Assembly: GCF_021155775.2 (NCBI RefSeq)
Contig: NC_060236.1
Span: 1,913,001-1,977,000 of the forward strand
From: Neodiprion pinetum
Lineage: Eukaryota > Arthropoda > Insecta > Hymenoptera > Diprionidae
Length of the DNA stretch: 64,000 nt
Direction of reading: 5' to 3'
Both the position numbers and the translations under genes were made by a program. Positions 24,566-36,771 of the stretch are shown here, piece by piece. The notes under the pieces were generated by a model. That model worked only from the letters and a program-made list of their open reading frames with translations, was not told the DNA's origin and did no database searches. Numbering within the stretch: the stretch's first letter is position 1; each line of letters starts with the position of its first letter.

Positions 24566-25610
24566 ACGTATCTTTTACAAGTTAAAAAAGGTTGCAACAA
24601 TAATTTTTAATTTTAATCAACTCCAAGGTGCCAACTTCACTAACCAATTGCCGGCGTGATTGAAAGCTCGAAGCAAATTAATCGAAGAGTCCAACAATGA
24701 GGAATAATTAGTCAAAGAGTGGATTAATTACGTTATCTACATAGTTTGAATTACCACCGACGACAACAAAAAATTATTTATAATTTCATTTAAATTTTAT
24801 AATTATTATCAGCGTATGGCAGGGTGAGACATTCATAGTATATAATTAATACAATTCTCTACGAAGAAAATATTGTGGAATAATAAATTAAATTTTCTTC
24901 ATTAAAACCCGTCACACTGGATCGTAAAGAATTTTTTCCATGCCACAACTTTTTCTATTCTGTAATATCTGTCGTCTCTGAGTCATTTACATGATATTAT
25001 AAATATAAACTTGTTAGATCACTTTAATACATTCTAAATATCTCAACAGCTGTATAAATGAATTATTGCAAATTTTTATCAATAATGTATCGCAATGTTT
25101 TTTTACCGTTCTTTTCTTTTTTTCTTGCGTTGTTGAAATCGTTTCGAAAATTTCCCCACCATCGTATGATTAAAAATAAACAAATAAGTTTCTAAGGTAG
25201 TAGTACATATACTGCGACGAAAAAAAAAAAAAAAACTTCAATCCACCGTTATACATATATTATAAATATTTAATATGAAATGTACAATATTATTGATACA
25301 AGATCAATTTGTGCGCGTAAAATACTAGTCATTCGTAAATTGAAAATATATATATATATATATATATACATACGTATTATGCGATAAGGATGTATTTTAG
25401 ATTGTTGTTATTATTATCATCGTCGCAATTACATACGTGTAACTTACAACATATATAATTTTTTTTAAATTTCACCAATCTCGCTGATTGAAAGATTATT
25501 TTTAACTTACCTAACCACCGAGTGATAAAAAATTAAATATATACACGGATATACGTATTTCAATTGTTTTATCTCATCGTCGCACTTTGATAGTAATTAT
25601 TATTATTATT

Positions 25611-25764
25611 CAAACAACAGGAATTAACAGGAACTTGGACTATTGATAAACGCAAATCATTGATTCCGCAACGTTTCAAAGGCCAAATAAAATGGTCGAA
25701 ACGTTGCGGAATCAATGATTTGCGTTTATCAATAGTCCAAGTTCCTGTTAATTCCTGTTGTTTG
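25611..25764. repeat. Perfect 67-bp inverted repeat (hairpin)
   Basis: Left arm 25611-25677 and right arm 25698-25764 are exact reverse complements over all 67 positions, by block-by-block comparison. They are separated by a 20-base loop (25678-25697). The arms are ordinary mixed sequence, not simple repeat, and the match stops sharply at both outer ends. A transcript would form a fully paired stem far longer than a normal pre-miRNA stem. It could be a hairpin-RNA locus, a very young foldback insertion, or a replication or assembly artefact. Confidence 0.95.
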
Positions 25765-28159
25765 TATGATATATCATGGACGTTAATATAATGGATTATT
25801 ATTATTATTATTATTAACGTTGTTACTACTATTGCGAAACTATTGTTGTTATTATTATTATTATTATTTATATCATTATTTATATTAATTATTACCGATA
25901 TTATTATACCGCATCTGTTGAGTTTACGCTTAGAAAAATAAATCTTGAAAAAAGCTTTAAAAAAAGAAAACAAACGTCACGCAATTAGCGAAACCAGCGG
26001 TATTTATACTGATATTGTCGGCACTGAAATTTCTTATTAGACGCGTCGTCTTTCAGCCATTTTGTATCGTTCAAGTCACTTAACAACAACGTCTCACCAC
26101 ACGGTATATAGCATATAATTACTATATCTACAATCTTTACTTTACCGCGCGGTCAACACGCATCGCGTACTATAACATAATGTAACAATTTTCTAATATT
26201 ATTACATACATACATGTGCCATATATACATGAAGTATACAGACGTTGATTTATAATCAAATACACGTACGTATTATACGTCAAATTCGGAATAGATAACA
26301 ATACATGCAGTTACATGTGTGAAATAAAAAATCCCGGTATTAATAGAATTATTAGTCACGCATACAGTTTAATGCAATATCGAATGAAATATGTAATAAT
26401 AATTTGTGTCGCGTAGTGAAATAACCGTAAATTCGTAAAAAGAACAGAAAAAAAAAAAAAAAAAAAAAAAAACCCCATCGGTAACAAATACAAACTTTGC
26501 GTAAATAAATAATTATAATATACGTATATTATTCTTTTTCTTTTTCTTTTTTTGGTTTCTCGATTAAAAAAAAAAAAAAACAAAGGCAACGTATAAAAAT
26601 AAGATGAGAAAGGAACGCGTATCCAAGCAATGATCAACTAAACGAAGACGGAGGAATTGAAACAAATGGTAAGCGTATTTCTCAATTGGCAATTACCGTA
26701 CATTAAACACTATAACTATTTATACTCGGGAAGAATCAGCGGCGGCTGCTTACTTCTCCGACTCTTTGACTCGCGCGTATAGCTGGATTAGTCATATTAT
26801 CCACGGAATTTGTATTATTTTTCTAACGATAGGATGAAAATTATTCGGTCAACAACGAGTCGTGACAAATAAGTTAGGCGTACATCAAGTACGTGGCTTT
26901 TCACGCCGACTCGGTAAACGGTTTACCCGAATGAAATTTTTCATTTCCGTTCGCCAACGATTTTTTATTTTTTATTTTTTTTTCGCATTAACAAGACCCC
27001 TGAAAAGCTTTTGACATTTTTTTCAAATTCATCATCAATCACTCGTGATTTTTTAAACCCCTCTCGAAACCGTCCGAATTGACTTTTACGCAACGAGAGA
27101 ACGAGAAAAAAAAAAAAAAAAAAATGAACAAAATGATTTGTTTCTCGAAATTAAACATTTTCACGCGAGACTCAAGGTGGGACTTTTTTCTGATTTTTTT
27201 TTTCTTCCGATCGTTTTTCTATTTTCATACTTGTCAAAAATCTATCACAACACGTCATACCGCATCTCCGATTTGATAGCTGATTATTTATTTATTTTTT
27301 TTCTTCTTTTTTCATCGCCTCCCTGGTTCCAAGATACACTCGCGATTTTTTGCTTTTCCCTTTCATAATTTCGTAACGAATTTTCAACAGGTACGAAAAT
27401 CAAGAATGAATATGAACGGAAATAATGAAGAACATTATTCTACACAAATCGTCGAACCGTAATGATACATTAATGTAACGATGATTTCTAATTATTTCAA
27501 CAAGAGAGAGGATCAGGTTTACCGTAAAATAATCGCCTTGAAATAACTCATGAAAATCTTTACGATTCACGAGACTTGTATCCGTTGAAAATACAAGAAA
27601 CGTAAACTTGAGGTATAACATATTGTTTACGCAATCGATATTATTAATCTAACGAATATACGCGGATAAAATTTCAATTAAAAAATTCAAACGTAATAAT
27701 GCTCCGATAATCTCGTGTTTTTACACAATTGCAATCCCCCCCCCCTCTCCGTCACTGGAATTGAAACGCAGTATTTAAAGCTGCGTAATATAATACGTGC
27801 GTATAATACACTTGCGAAAGAAATTTTTAGTTCCGGTTATGGCTCGTTCCTTAACTGTTTTCATTTTTTACCACAATCGACAAAATATACTTCCAGACAG
27901 AGAATGAAAATCAGTTTTCCACCTGTTACCGGAAGCTCTATTATCCGTTGCTATTCTATCTCATTACGATCGCCGTTGCCATATTTTCTTGCAACCGTTG
28001 CGAAAATTTAACGCTCGTGCAAGAATAAATTGACGTTAAAGCCTTGTTCAACTTTAAAAAGTGGAGTAAACCTCACGAACTGATTTTGCGTTGCAACGAC
28101 CAAAAAAAAAAGGATCAACGATAACGCAAAATTGTTACGCTCATCTCGTTTTTCCTAAT

Positions 28160-28250
28160 TCCAACAACATTCAAACACTTTTTTTTTTTTAACGATACCC
28201 GTTTCACTCAATTTTTCCAGTCACTGTTAACAAATGAAATATTTCTCCGT
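28160..28250 (+). repeat. Dispersed 90-bp repeat, copy A
   Basis: Shares TTCAAACA..(T)n..AACGATACCCGTTT-ACT, CCAGTCAC and AACAAATGAAAT with copies at 31728-31817 (same strand), 30064-30140 and 34285-34375 (opposite strand). Non-coding. Confidence 0.7.
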
Positions 28251-28470
28251 CAAATCCATCGCACCAATGAATATTCAAAATTAATCTAAATCCGGTGAAT
28301 GCATCCGCACGAGAAAACACATCGGAACGTAAAAGATGAAAAAAGTAAAACAACGCGTGCGAAAAAAACAGAAATAAAAAATAACTGGTTGAACAAACAA
28401 CCGCGGTTACATGGATTTTTACGATAATCAAACTAAATCGTCCTCACGCTGCTGCCGTCGTACTAAACAA

Positions 28471-28503
28471 TAATTATTATTATTATTATTATTATTATTA
28501 TTG
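28471..28503. repeat. (ATT)n microsatellite
   Basis: About eleven ATT units. Similar shorter ATT/TTA runs occur near 25600, 25799 and 53290. Confidence 0.9.
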
Positions 28504-30063
28504 TACACGATATAGTTTCGCAATACTCGTTATACGTGTCGTCAAGTTCCTGTAACAACAATAACAAATAAAAAAACAATAACAACAACGATAACGGGAG
28601 AATCGAGGACGATCACAGCCAAGTCGGTCAAGTTCGATCTCATTTTCATCCCCCGGCTAGGCGCTCTTGCGTATCCCAATTTATACATATATCCTTACAG
28701 GATGTACACCTTGTGTATAAAATACACACGATATATAAACATATGTATACATACGTGTACATGTATATACCTTCCCCGCTGCCCGGCTGCCTTTTCTCCT
28801 CCTCGTTAAGTAAAGCTTCTTCACGGAGGGGTGGGTGGGGGGTTATCGCGTTACGTGGCCTTTCATCCCTCGCATCTTTTTTTGTAATCCAAGTTATACA
28901 ACACGTATTCTTGCACACATCGGTTATTTTATAGGTAAGCGTTGAACGGATGATAAAAAAAAAAAAAATTTGTCCCTACGCCTATGCGTATGCATATACA
29001 TGTGTATATATACATATATATATATATATATGTATGTATGTATGTACCTATATCGGGGTGGTTGTTATTTGCCCAATGTTCGAATTTCAATCGTGCAACC
29101 CCCCCTCATTTGTTTCTGAATTTGAAGATAAGAAACAGAAAAAAAAAAAAAAAAAAACCTTTTAACCCGATATTAACGTCGTAACTCGATGTTAACTAAC
29201 TTATTTTACGTTACGGAAAAATGCGTGCATTTGACATTTTTTTTTTTAAAGAAATCTAATACTAGAATTATTTTAAAACCGTGTACCATAAAAAATGTTT
29301 CCTCTTTTGTGCTCCAATAAAAAAGTTCTTTTTTAACAATTTGTATGCAAAAAAAAAAAAAAATCCAACACTCATCATGTTATTAGCGAAAAACGAAGAA
29401 AGAGATGGAAATTGAATGGTTAGATTTGCGCAACGTTATACGAAGCATATTTTTTGCCGGGCAAAGATTGTTTCCATTTTTTTTTTTTTTTTTTTTTTTA
29501 CGATACAAAGTTTACAACGTGACAAACAATCTTTTTTAAGAAAAAAAATTTCGAACGCATACACTTTTTCATACGAAAATTCGACTGCTTTGCGGGGGCG
29601 TCTTTGGGGATTTAGCCAGATGTTTTTTTCTTTTTTTTTTTTTTTTGCCTACATATGTTTGTTACTTTTGAGGGGTGGATGAACGCGGAGAAATGACGAC
29701 ACGACCAAAATAAGAAACAACCCAAGCCGGGAGAAATCTTTATACGTATGTATTCCTAAACTACGCGTATAAGAATCGATTCTTCCTTTAGTTTGAAAAA
29801 CAAAAGTACTTACGAATCCTGTTAGTATATATATATATATATACATACATATGTATGTGTGCGTGTGTGTGTGTGTGTTTTTTGTAACTATACCTATGTA
29901 TAAAAAGTATTGTAGACAGCAGCGAACTGGTCCTTTGGACGTAAACAATTTTAAAAGGTGGATTTAGAACGGGACGACTGCAGACGTCGCGACGCCACAA
30001 CTTCACCCCTCAATTTACTACCCGAGTAAGGTCCAACTTTTGGAAAAACAAGCTTTACTACAC

Positions 30064-30140
30064 TGAGAATAATTTCATTTCTTACAGTGACTAGAAAAAT
30101 TGATTAAAACGGGTGTCGTTAAAAAAAAAAAAAAAAAAAA
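30064..30140 (-). repeat. Dispersed 90-bp repeat, copy B
   Basis: Reverse-strand copy carrying ATTTCATTTCTTACAGTGAC, TAGAAAAATTGA and ACGGGTGTCGTT followed by poly-A. It is the complement of the block in copies A and C. Confidence 0.65.
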
Positions 30141-30633
30141 ACGTAACGAGAAAGAATACCAACGGCTAGAAAACTAATTTTCATTTTATACCTAGAACTA
30201 TATTTCTCGATTTTGTTGGAAAAAAAAAAAAAAATGATAACAGTTAAGGAACTAAAAATTTCTCTCAGTATCCGAGGTCGGAATTTATTTAAAAGCGACA
30301 ATCTCATCCAATTATCCGTCTGTCGAGATGATCGCGGATCGATACGGAAAATCAGGTATCGGTTAATTATGCAAAAAGAAACCAGAAACAGAACAAAAAA
30401 AAAAAAACGACAAACATGAAATCACCGCGGTAAATGTACGAATGAAAAAAAAAAAAAAGTAGAAAATAATGCATCACGGTCGTGTGTAAGAATATACGAA
30501 GGAGGAAAACCTCGAGGACGCTTGTCCTATTAAATTCGACACGATACCAATTTCAGGACATTCAAATTACCGCTGCGCGTATAAAAGTTTACATTGATAC
30601 AGAGAGGTAATTTCCCTTCGTTAAACTGTAAAT

Positions 30634-30664
<31 letters not shown>

Positions 30665-31045
30665 TTAACTATATTTACGAACTATATTTACAAACAATAT
30701 TTCTCTTCGGGTTTTTTTTTTTTTTGTCAGATTGAAAATTAAGATAACGATTAATATTCAATTTTTATTTCCTAATTGTATTTATACTGTAACAACGTGT
30801 AGAGAAAAAATTTGACCTTCGAATGAAGAAAAAAAAAAAATATATATATATATAATAACAACATCAACCCGTTACGGAACATAAATTGATCGAACAGATT
30901 TGTTCCTTTTTTTGATTTTTTATTTTTTTTTTTTTGTTTTTTTTTTCCCCCGACAAGTATGTATTGAAAAGAAGGCGATGCACATAAAAGATTACATTAT
31001 AGGTGTACGTATGAACGTGACATAATTTAATCGCGATAGGTAGAT

Positions 31046-31048
<3 letters not shown>

Positions 31049-31090
<42 letters not shown>

Positions 31091-31200
31091 GAGAGAGGCA
31101 TACCTCCGTAACCTTGTGAGGAGAGGGTTACGTGAGGCGGGGATTCCCGAGGGATGATAGGATAAGGTTTTGCGCGAGCGCCCTGATGCAACAATTTTCT

Positions 31201-31229
<29 letters not shown>
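31049..31229. repeat. (GA)n tract and 29-base poly-C
   Basis: A pure GA run at 31049-31087 and, 110 bp on, an uninterrupted run of 29 C (31201-31229). Together they create false poly-Gly and poly-Ser-Leu frames on the minus strand. A 20-base poly-C also lies at 35030-35049 in intron 2 of NIT-GC 2. Confidence 0.95.
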
Positions 31230-31233
<4 letters not shown>

Positions 31234-31727
31234 GCAATTATACCATTGTTCGTAAGGACTTTGTCACAATCTCTGACTCCGTAAACGACGGACGCGTCGA
31301 CGGTATTTGAAAAACTATCCAAGCTTTTGCAAAAATTTTTCTCCCACTCGTCCGACATCGACGTGTTGTAAAATTTCAACCTCTTCTTTTTCACGCCGTC
31401 ATTCAAACCTTGCTGCGATAAACTTCACGAGTGTGAAACGATAACGCGCGCGTTGTTCGCAAAAACGTAATTGCGAAAAAAGTAAAACGAATAAGAGAGA
31501 AAAAAAAAAAACAAAAAAATATCGATACGGAGCGTGTTTTCGAAAGGTAATTAGAAGGAAGGAAAGAAAAATAATACATCGACGACTCTTCGTTCGAATG
31601 AGAGAGAAAAAAAAAAATACGACGAAAAACGAAACACTGACAAAAAAAAAAAAAAAAAAAACAAACAAACAAACAACAACAACAACAAATCACCGCGAGA
31701 AATTTTTACTTCCGGTCACCGCTTCGG

Positions 31728-31817
31728 TCCTTCCATCCGATATTCAAACAGTTTTCTTCAACGATACCCGTTTTACTGAACTCTTCCAGTCACCGTAACA
31801 AATGAAATTTCTCTCAG
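31728..31817 (+). repeat. Dispersed 90-bp repeat, copy C
   Basis: Begins CCATCCGATATTCAAACAG and continues through AACGATACCCGTTTTACTGA to AACAAATGAAATTTCTCTCA. It pairs closely with the inverted copy D at 34285-34375, so the two bracket the start of NIT-GC 2. Confidence 0.7.
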
Positions 31818-32071
31818 TGATTGACACGATCGTTTTTGTTATTTTTTTTTTGTGGTTTTATAAGAAACAGTAATAAAATGAAACGATTTAGAAAAAAAAA
31901 CAATTTTCCATCCTCAATCTTCGTAAAATTGGAAAACATAAAATAAAAAAAAAATAAAAAAAAAAAAAGAAATCCGTTTTCTCTCGTCAAGTGCCGAGCT
32001 GCGTGATATGCGTTGTATGATAATGATAACGACAACGGCAACAACAATAATAATATCGATACGGTGAAAAA

Positions 32072-32080
<9 letters not shown>

Positions 32081-32115
<35 letters not shown>
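32081..32115. repeat. (TA)n microsatellite
   Basis: TA run preceded by a poly-A stretch. A (TTG)n block with short interruptions follows at about 32790-32850. Confidence 0.9.
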
Positions 32116-32117
<2 letters not shown>

Positions 32118-33446
32118 GCATGCGTATATGGTGATATAGTTTATGTGAATATTGAAAGGGAATCCGACGATTATCGGAAGTACGGATGAGCTGCCGCCGC
32201 TTGCTTTCGGTATTTTAACATTATCCGTACCTTCTAGGATATTGAAAATGTGTCGTGCAAACTTGCTAACAGGGGTCTAAAGCTGTGACCGACTCTGGCG
32301 TTATAACTAACTGTACGTAACATGATACACGCGTATCAGGATTGTAAAGGTATGCATACGTTGGAATTAATCAGGCGTTCACTTATTTGGCGATAAGTTA
32401 TAAAAGCGAGATTCAATTATAGCCTTAGACCCAATTAGCAAGCTTACGCGACATCATTTCAAAATCGGAGAAGGTAGGATAATATTACGTATCGAATGTT
32501 CGAAGCGGCAGCGTCGTCGGCATCCTATAATCGCATAAGATATAATAATTAAATGTTTAAACACGCATACGTATAGGTGTATATGTGTATATGTGCGTAT
32601 GAACGCGTGTACGAAGACAAATATGAATGAGAAGAAGAACGATCGACGTGAAAAACGATAATACTGTTAATAATTACTAATACATGTTTGTTAATGTGAA
32701 AAGTTTTTTTTCGGAACGGTAATTAAATTGCAATATTATTCTCGCGTGTTTGTAGGTGAATATCGAATATGCGCGGATCGATCGTTTTTTTGTTGTTGTT
32801 GTTGTTGTTGTTGTTGGTGGTGTTTTTGTTGTTGTTGTTGTTGTTGTTGTATACAAATTATAAACTGTACGAATGAAATTACTTCGGGGTCAATTGATGC
32901 GCGAAAATTGACCGTCAAAATTGCATATTTCCCGATAAAATAAAAAATTACGAATCGCCGCTGTTTAGACCTGTCTTTATTTACTTACGAATCCGTAAGA
33001 AATAATTTTCATGCGCTTATTTTGCGCATTGTTATTTATTTATTTACGTTTTTATGCAAGTACAATATTTCCCAATATTATCGTTTACGGCGTTTATATA
33101 TATATATATAAACTGTAGGTACGCAAAACGTAAAAACCACATAGAAATTCGGAACTTCTTAGCACAAGTTTTTTCGTTCGATAAAACACAGGTACAGGTA
33201 TAATAGAGCAGAAATTAAAAGAAATCGTAATAAAAAACATGATAAAAAAGAATATATCTCGTTTATCGGACCGAATGTGTAAAAATATCAGGTGTAAAAA
33301 AAATAATAACAAGAAGAAAGGTAATCAAGTAAACTTGGTGCAATTTGCGTTATACGATTATTAATTTTAACCGAGAACTACGTGTCGTTCATTTTCGCGT
33401 ATCGATATATATATATATATATGTATGTATGTATATAAATATTATA

Positions 33447-33851
33447 CCTGTCCTTAAGAAGAGTGAAATCAAATTTCGATCGTCACAACCCTGAAATTGG
33501 TTGAAGATAATTTTTAAAAAATGTTGCATAATTATCCACCCCTAGAAAGTCTTACTTTTTCTCATGGAAAATTCACTGATTTTTACAAGTTTTTAATCAA
33601 AAGTGCGAAATGGTAAGATGGGGGAAAAAAAAAAAAAAAAAAAACTGAACGAAGATGAATTTGTACCGTTTAAAACGCCACTTGGAAAATTTGGCTATCT
33701 CTATTTTTGACGCCGCCAACAAATTTTTAGTGCGACAAGAATGGAGGGGGTAGAAAAAAAGATGTGCAAAATGTTTGTTTTTTTAAATCATTTCGAACCA
33801 ATTTGAAGGGTACGAGCATCGAAACTCGATTTCACCGTCATTAAAGACAGG
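33447..33851. mobile_element. Foldback immediately upstream of NIT-GC 2
   Basis: Ends match over about 100 bp. The left side has CCTGTCCTTAAGAAGAGTGA, TTTCGAT and AAATTGGTTGAA; the right side carries the complements of CCTGTCTTTAATGACGGTGA, TTTCGAT and AAATTGGTTCGA. The element ends at 33851, 66 bp before the ATG of NIT-GC 2. It therefore occupies the proximal promoter or 5' untranslated region unless an upstream exon is spliced in. No coding capacity. Confidence 0.75.
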
Positions 33852-33917
33852 TCTAATAAATCTAGTATGAAAAAAATGATTGTTATCAATATCCAGTGAC
33901 AAGGGAGAAGAAACAAA

Positions 33918-36713
33918 ATGACCGTCGAAGAATCACCGAAATCGCGGAGGCCTTCCAGCGGAACAGGAAACGAAAACACTGAGCTAAAAAGCAGTCAGGT
34001 AAGTGAACCTAACTGTTTCCGTAGCGAATAATTTTAATTATACACTCGGTTAATTACGTTACAAGTAAAACAACTGATGGCGTTTGAAAATTCATGTATT
34101 CAATATTCGCGGTCAGATCTTCTCTCTCTCTCTCTCTCTCTCTCATTTCTTCATCTTGATCTATATTATATCCATTCTTTCATTTTCTTTGTCGTTATAC
34201 TTTTGTTCTACAATATTGCTAGCCCTGATACTGCTGCCACGCAGTTATCTCACCGCCACATAATTGTCACCTAGATTTCAGATATTTGAATAAAAAATTT
34301 CATTTGTTACAGTAACTAGAAAAATTGAGTAAAACAGGTATCGTTAAAAAAAAACTGTTTGAATATTGGATGGAATTACGAAAAAAAAACAAAAAAAAAA
34401 AAAAAACGCCGTTATTTCGCGATTCTTCAACTGTCCGAAACTTTCGGTAAACCGTAATAAAATCAAAACTCGTTTAATACATCAAAATCTCAGTTCCTTA
34501 AAAAATGATTGTAAATTTCTTTACAAACGATGATTTTTTTTTTTCACCAACAATCCGTTACCGACAAACGTTGTACCAACTTGAACCTCGTTAATTTTAA
34601 GGTAAAACCAAAGACCGGATGTTTCCGTATAAACCCTGGATCAAAAGACGGTCAACGAGTATACTTGATCCAGATGATTTTACTGCCATTTATACCGATA
34701 GCCGCGCTTATAGCCCAAAGTTGTCACAGCATGGCGACGGCCGTAAAAGTTCTTCACAGAGCGGAAAACGTCGAACAACAGGTGACGCGATTTTACAAAA
34801 GATTAAGTATAACTCTTACATACCTATAGACATAACAATACGATTATTTAAATAAATTTTCCGCACGAGCCTCGAACGAATGATTTTGCGTAACTGGGCG
34901 CAGAAAGAAAAAAAAAAAAAAAAAAAAAAAACCCAACCAATCAGTCGTTACTCCACGTCAAAACTCATAGAAAGAATGAATCTCCGATCCCATAATCATT
35001 CCGCTAATTAATCCAAATCTTTCTGTTGTCCCCCCCCCCCCCCCCCCCCTCTTCCTCCTGCTCCTCCTCACGTCCGACATTGACGACGCTGTCTTTAACT
35101 CGTTATATTCGCTTTTATCAATTTCCGTCATTACGATTAATTATCCAGGTTAGTGATGAAAAAAAAAAACGAAAAGAAGAGAAAAAAAAAAAAAAAAGAA
35201 ACGCTGCAGCTTCGGTTTGTTACGTCATTCGAATAATGCAATTAATGCGACTGCCTCGCGGAAAATGTATAATCCGTAATCTTGGACAAAGTGGAGAAAA
35301 AAGAAAGAAAGAAAAAAAAAAAAACCAATAACATTTTTAGCAATCACGTAACGATCGTTGAACAGATTATTTTCTTCCCGTTTCTCTTGCAGATCGGTAT
35401 TACAGTTGAAATCGGACGTTTGTTAACCGCGTTTCAACAGGAACGAACGCAAAGTGCTATTTACATATTTACCGGTGAGAACAGGTGAGTTTTCTTTTCT
35501 TTTTTTTTTTTTTTTTTTTTATTTTTTATTACATATATCGTATAAAACAGATATACGCGTACGTGTAATCATTTATTTAACAAAAATAATCATAAATTTT
35601 ACCAATCAATTTCGAGAACAAAATAATACGAATCGTTGTATAATGTTGGATATTTTTTTAACTCGTACAATAAATATCAATAATATTTTTTTAAAACTTC
35701 ATTTACGTATATATATATATATATGAAGTTTTAACAAAACATTGCATATTATTCACAAATTTTAACATTCGCAGAACGGCACTGAACAACGCTTACGCAA
35801 ATACGGACGAGCTGCTGAGGGATGCAAATTGGAGTTCTTGGAACGAAGATTCGTCGTCCGGCATCCGTTTTCACTTGACGAATTTCAGGTGGCTCTATAA
35901 CTTTAACCTCAAATACACGTATAACATTTTGTTTTGTTGTTATTGAATTTTATACGAAAGTTTTAAACGGTTATTTAGACTTGTCATTATTATTTTTATT
36001 TTTTTTTTATTGTTCTTTTTTTTTCTGCCCACTCTGTTTGTTATTTTCAACAACAATTTAACGAAGTACAGATTTATCTGTTTCAGCAAAGTGCGACGTG
36101 ACGTTTTAATTACAAGAACAGCGTAAGTCCGATTGGTATAAGAATTGTTTTCGTTGTAATTGTAAATCTGGACAACAGGGGATTAATGATGAAATAATAA
36201 TAACGAATAATCGAGACCTAACGCGTTTTGCAATAACTGTGAATGCGGATAATTGTAGAAAGAAACTTGAGATACTTTGCAAGTTCTGCGTGTAACTGCG
36301 TAAAAAATTTCACCAATTTTTAAGAATCGATTGAAAACTTTTATGAAAATTGGTATTGTGAGGCTTTTTGAGTCGCTAATCGCGAAACTGAGCTCAGACT
36401 TGCGAAATTTAAATTTGGCGTATTCGATAAACTGAATAAAAAAAACTAAAAACATTTGGATTTCGATGAAAATTGATACTCGTCGGTTTCTTGGGCGGAT
36501 GATCGCGAATCTGAAGTCGGATTGCAAAATCCAAAATGACGATTCAATGCGACGGAAAAAAAATCTAAAAATATTCCGATTTCGGTGGAAATTGGCAGGC
36601 GGAGATTTTTCGGGTCATCGATAACGAATCCAAGATCAGACTTCCAAAATTTGTAACGCTGGATCCGTTAGAGTGGTTAAAAATAACAAAAAATCGTCAT
36701 ATTTTCACGAACA

Positions 36714-36771
<58 letters not shown>

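Larger units (their letters stand above)
24040..33917. other. Intergenic region between the two cyclases
   Basis: About 9.9 kb with no exon I can support. It contains the 3' untranslated part of the first gene (AATAAA-like hexamers at about 24499 and 24883), a foldback at 24169-24565, a perfect hairpin at 25611-25764, three of the four dispersed 90-bp repeats, many A/T homopolymers, (GA)n, (TA)n, (TTG)n and poly-C tracts, and a foldback ending 66 bp before the second gene. The poly-Gln and poly-Gly open frames are readings of the TTG and C tracts. Confidence 0.7.

Noticed and set aside
25611..25764. Perfect hairpin as a microRNA precursor
   Set aside because: The stem is 67 bp with no mismatch; canonical insect pre-miRNA stems are about half that and contain bulges. 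Kept as a hairpin-RNA or young-insertion candidate instead.
31128..31406. Poly-Gly open frame on the minus strand
   Set aside because: Translation of the 29-base poly-C tract; no gene structure around it.
32736..32943. Poly-Gln / poly-Cys open frames
   Set aside because: Both strands of a (TTG/CAA)n microsatellite in intergenic DNA.
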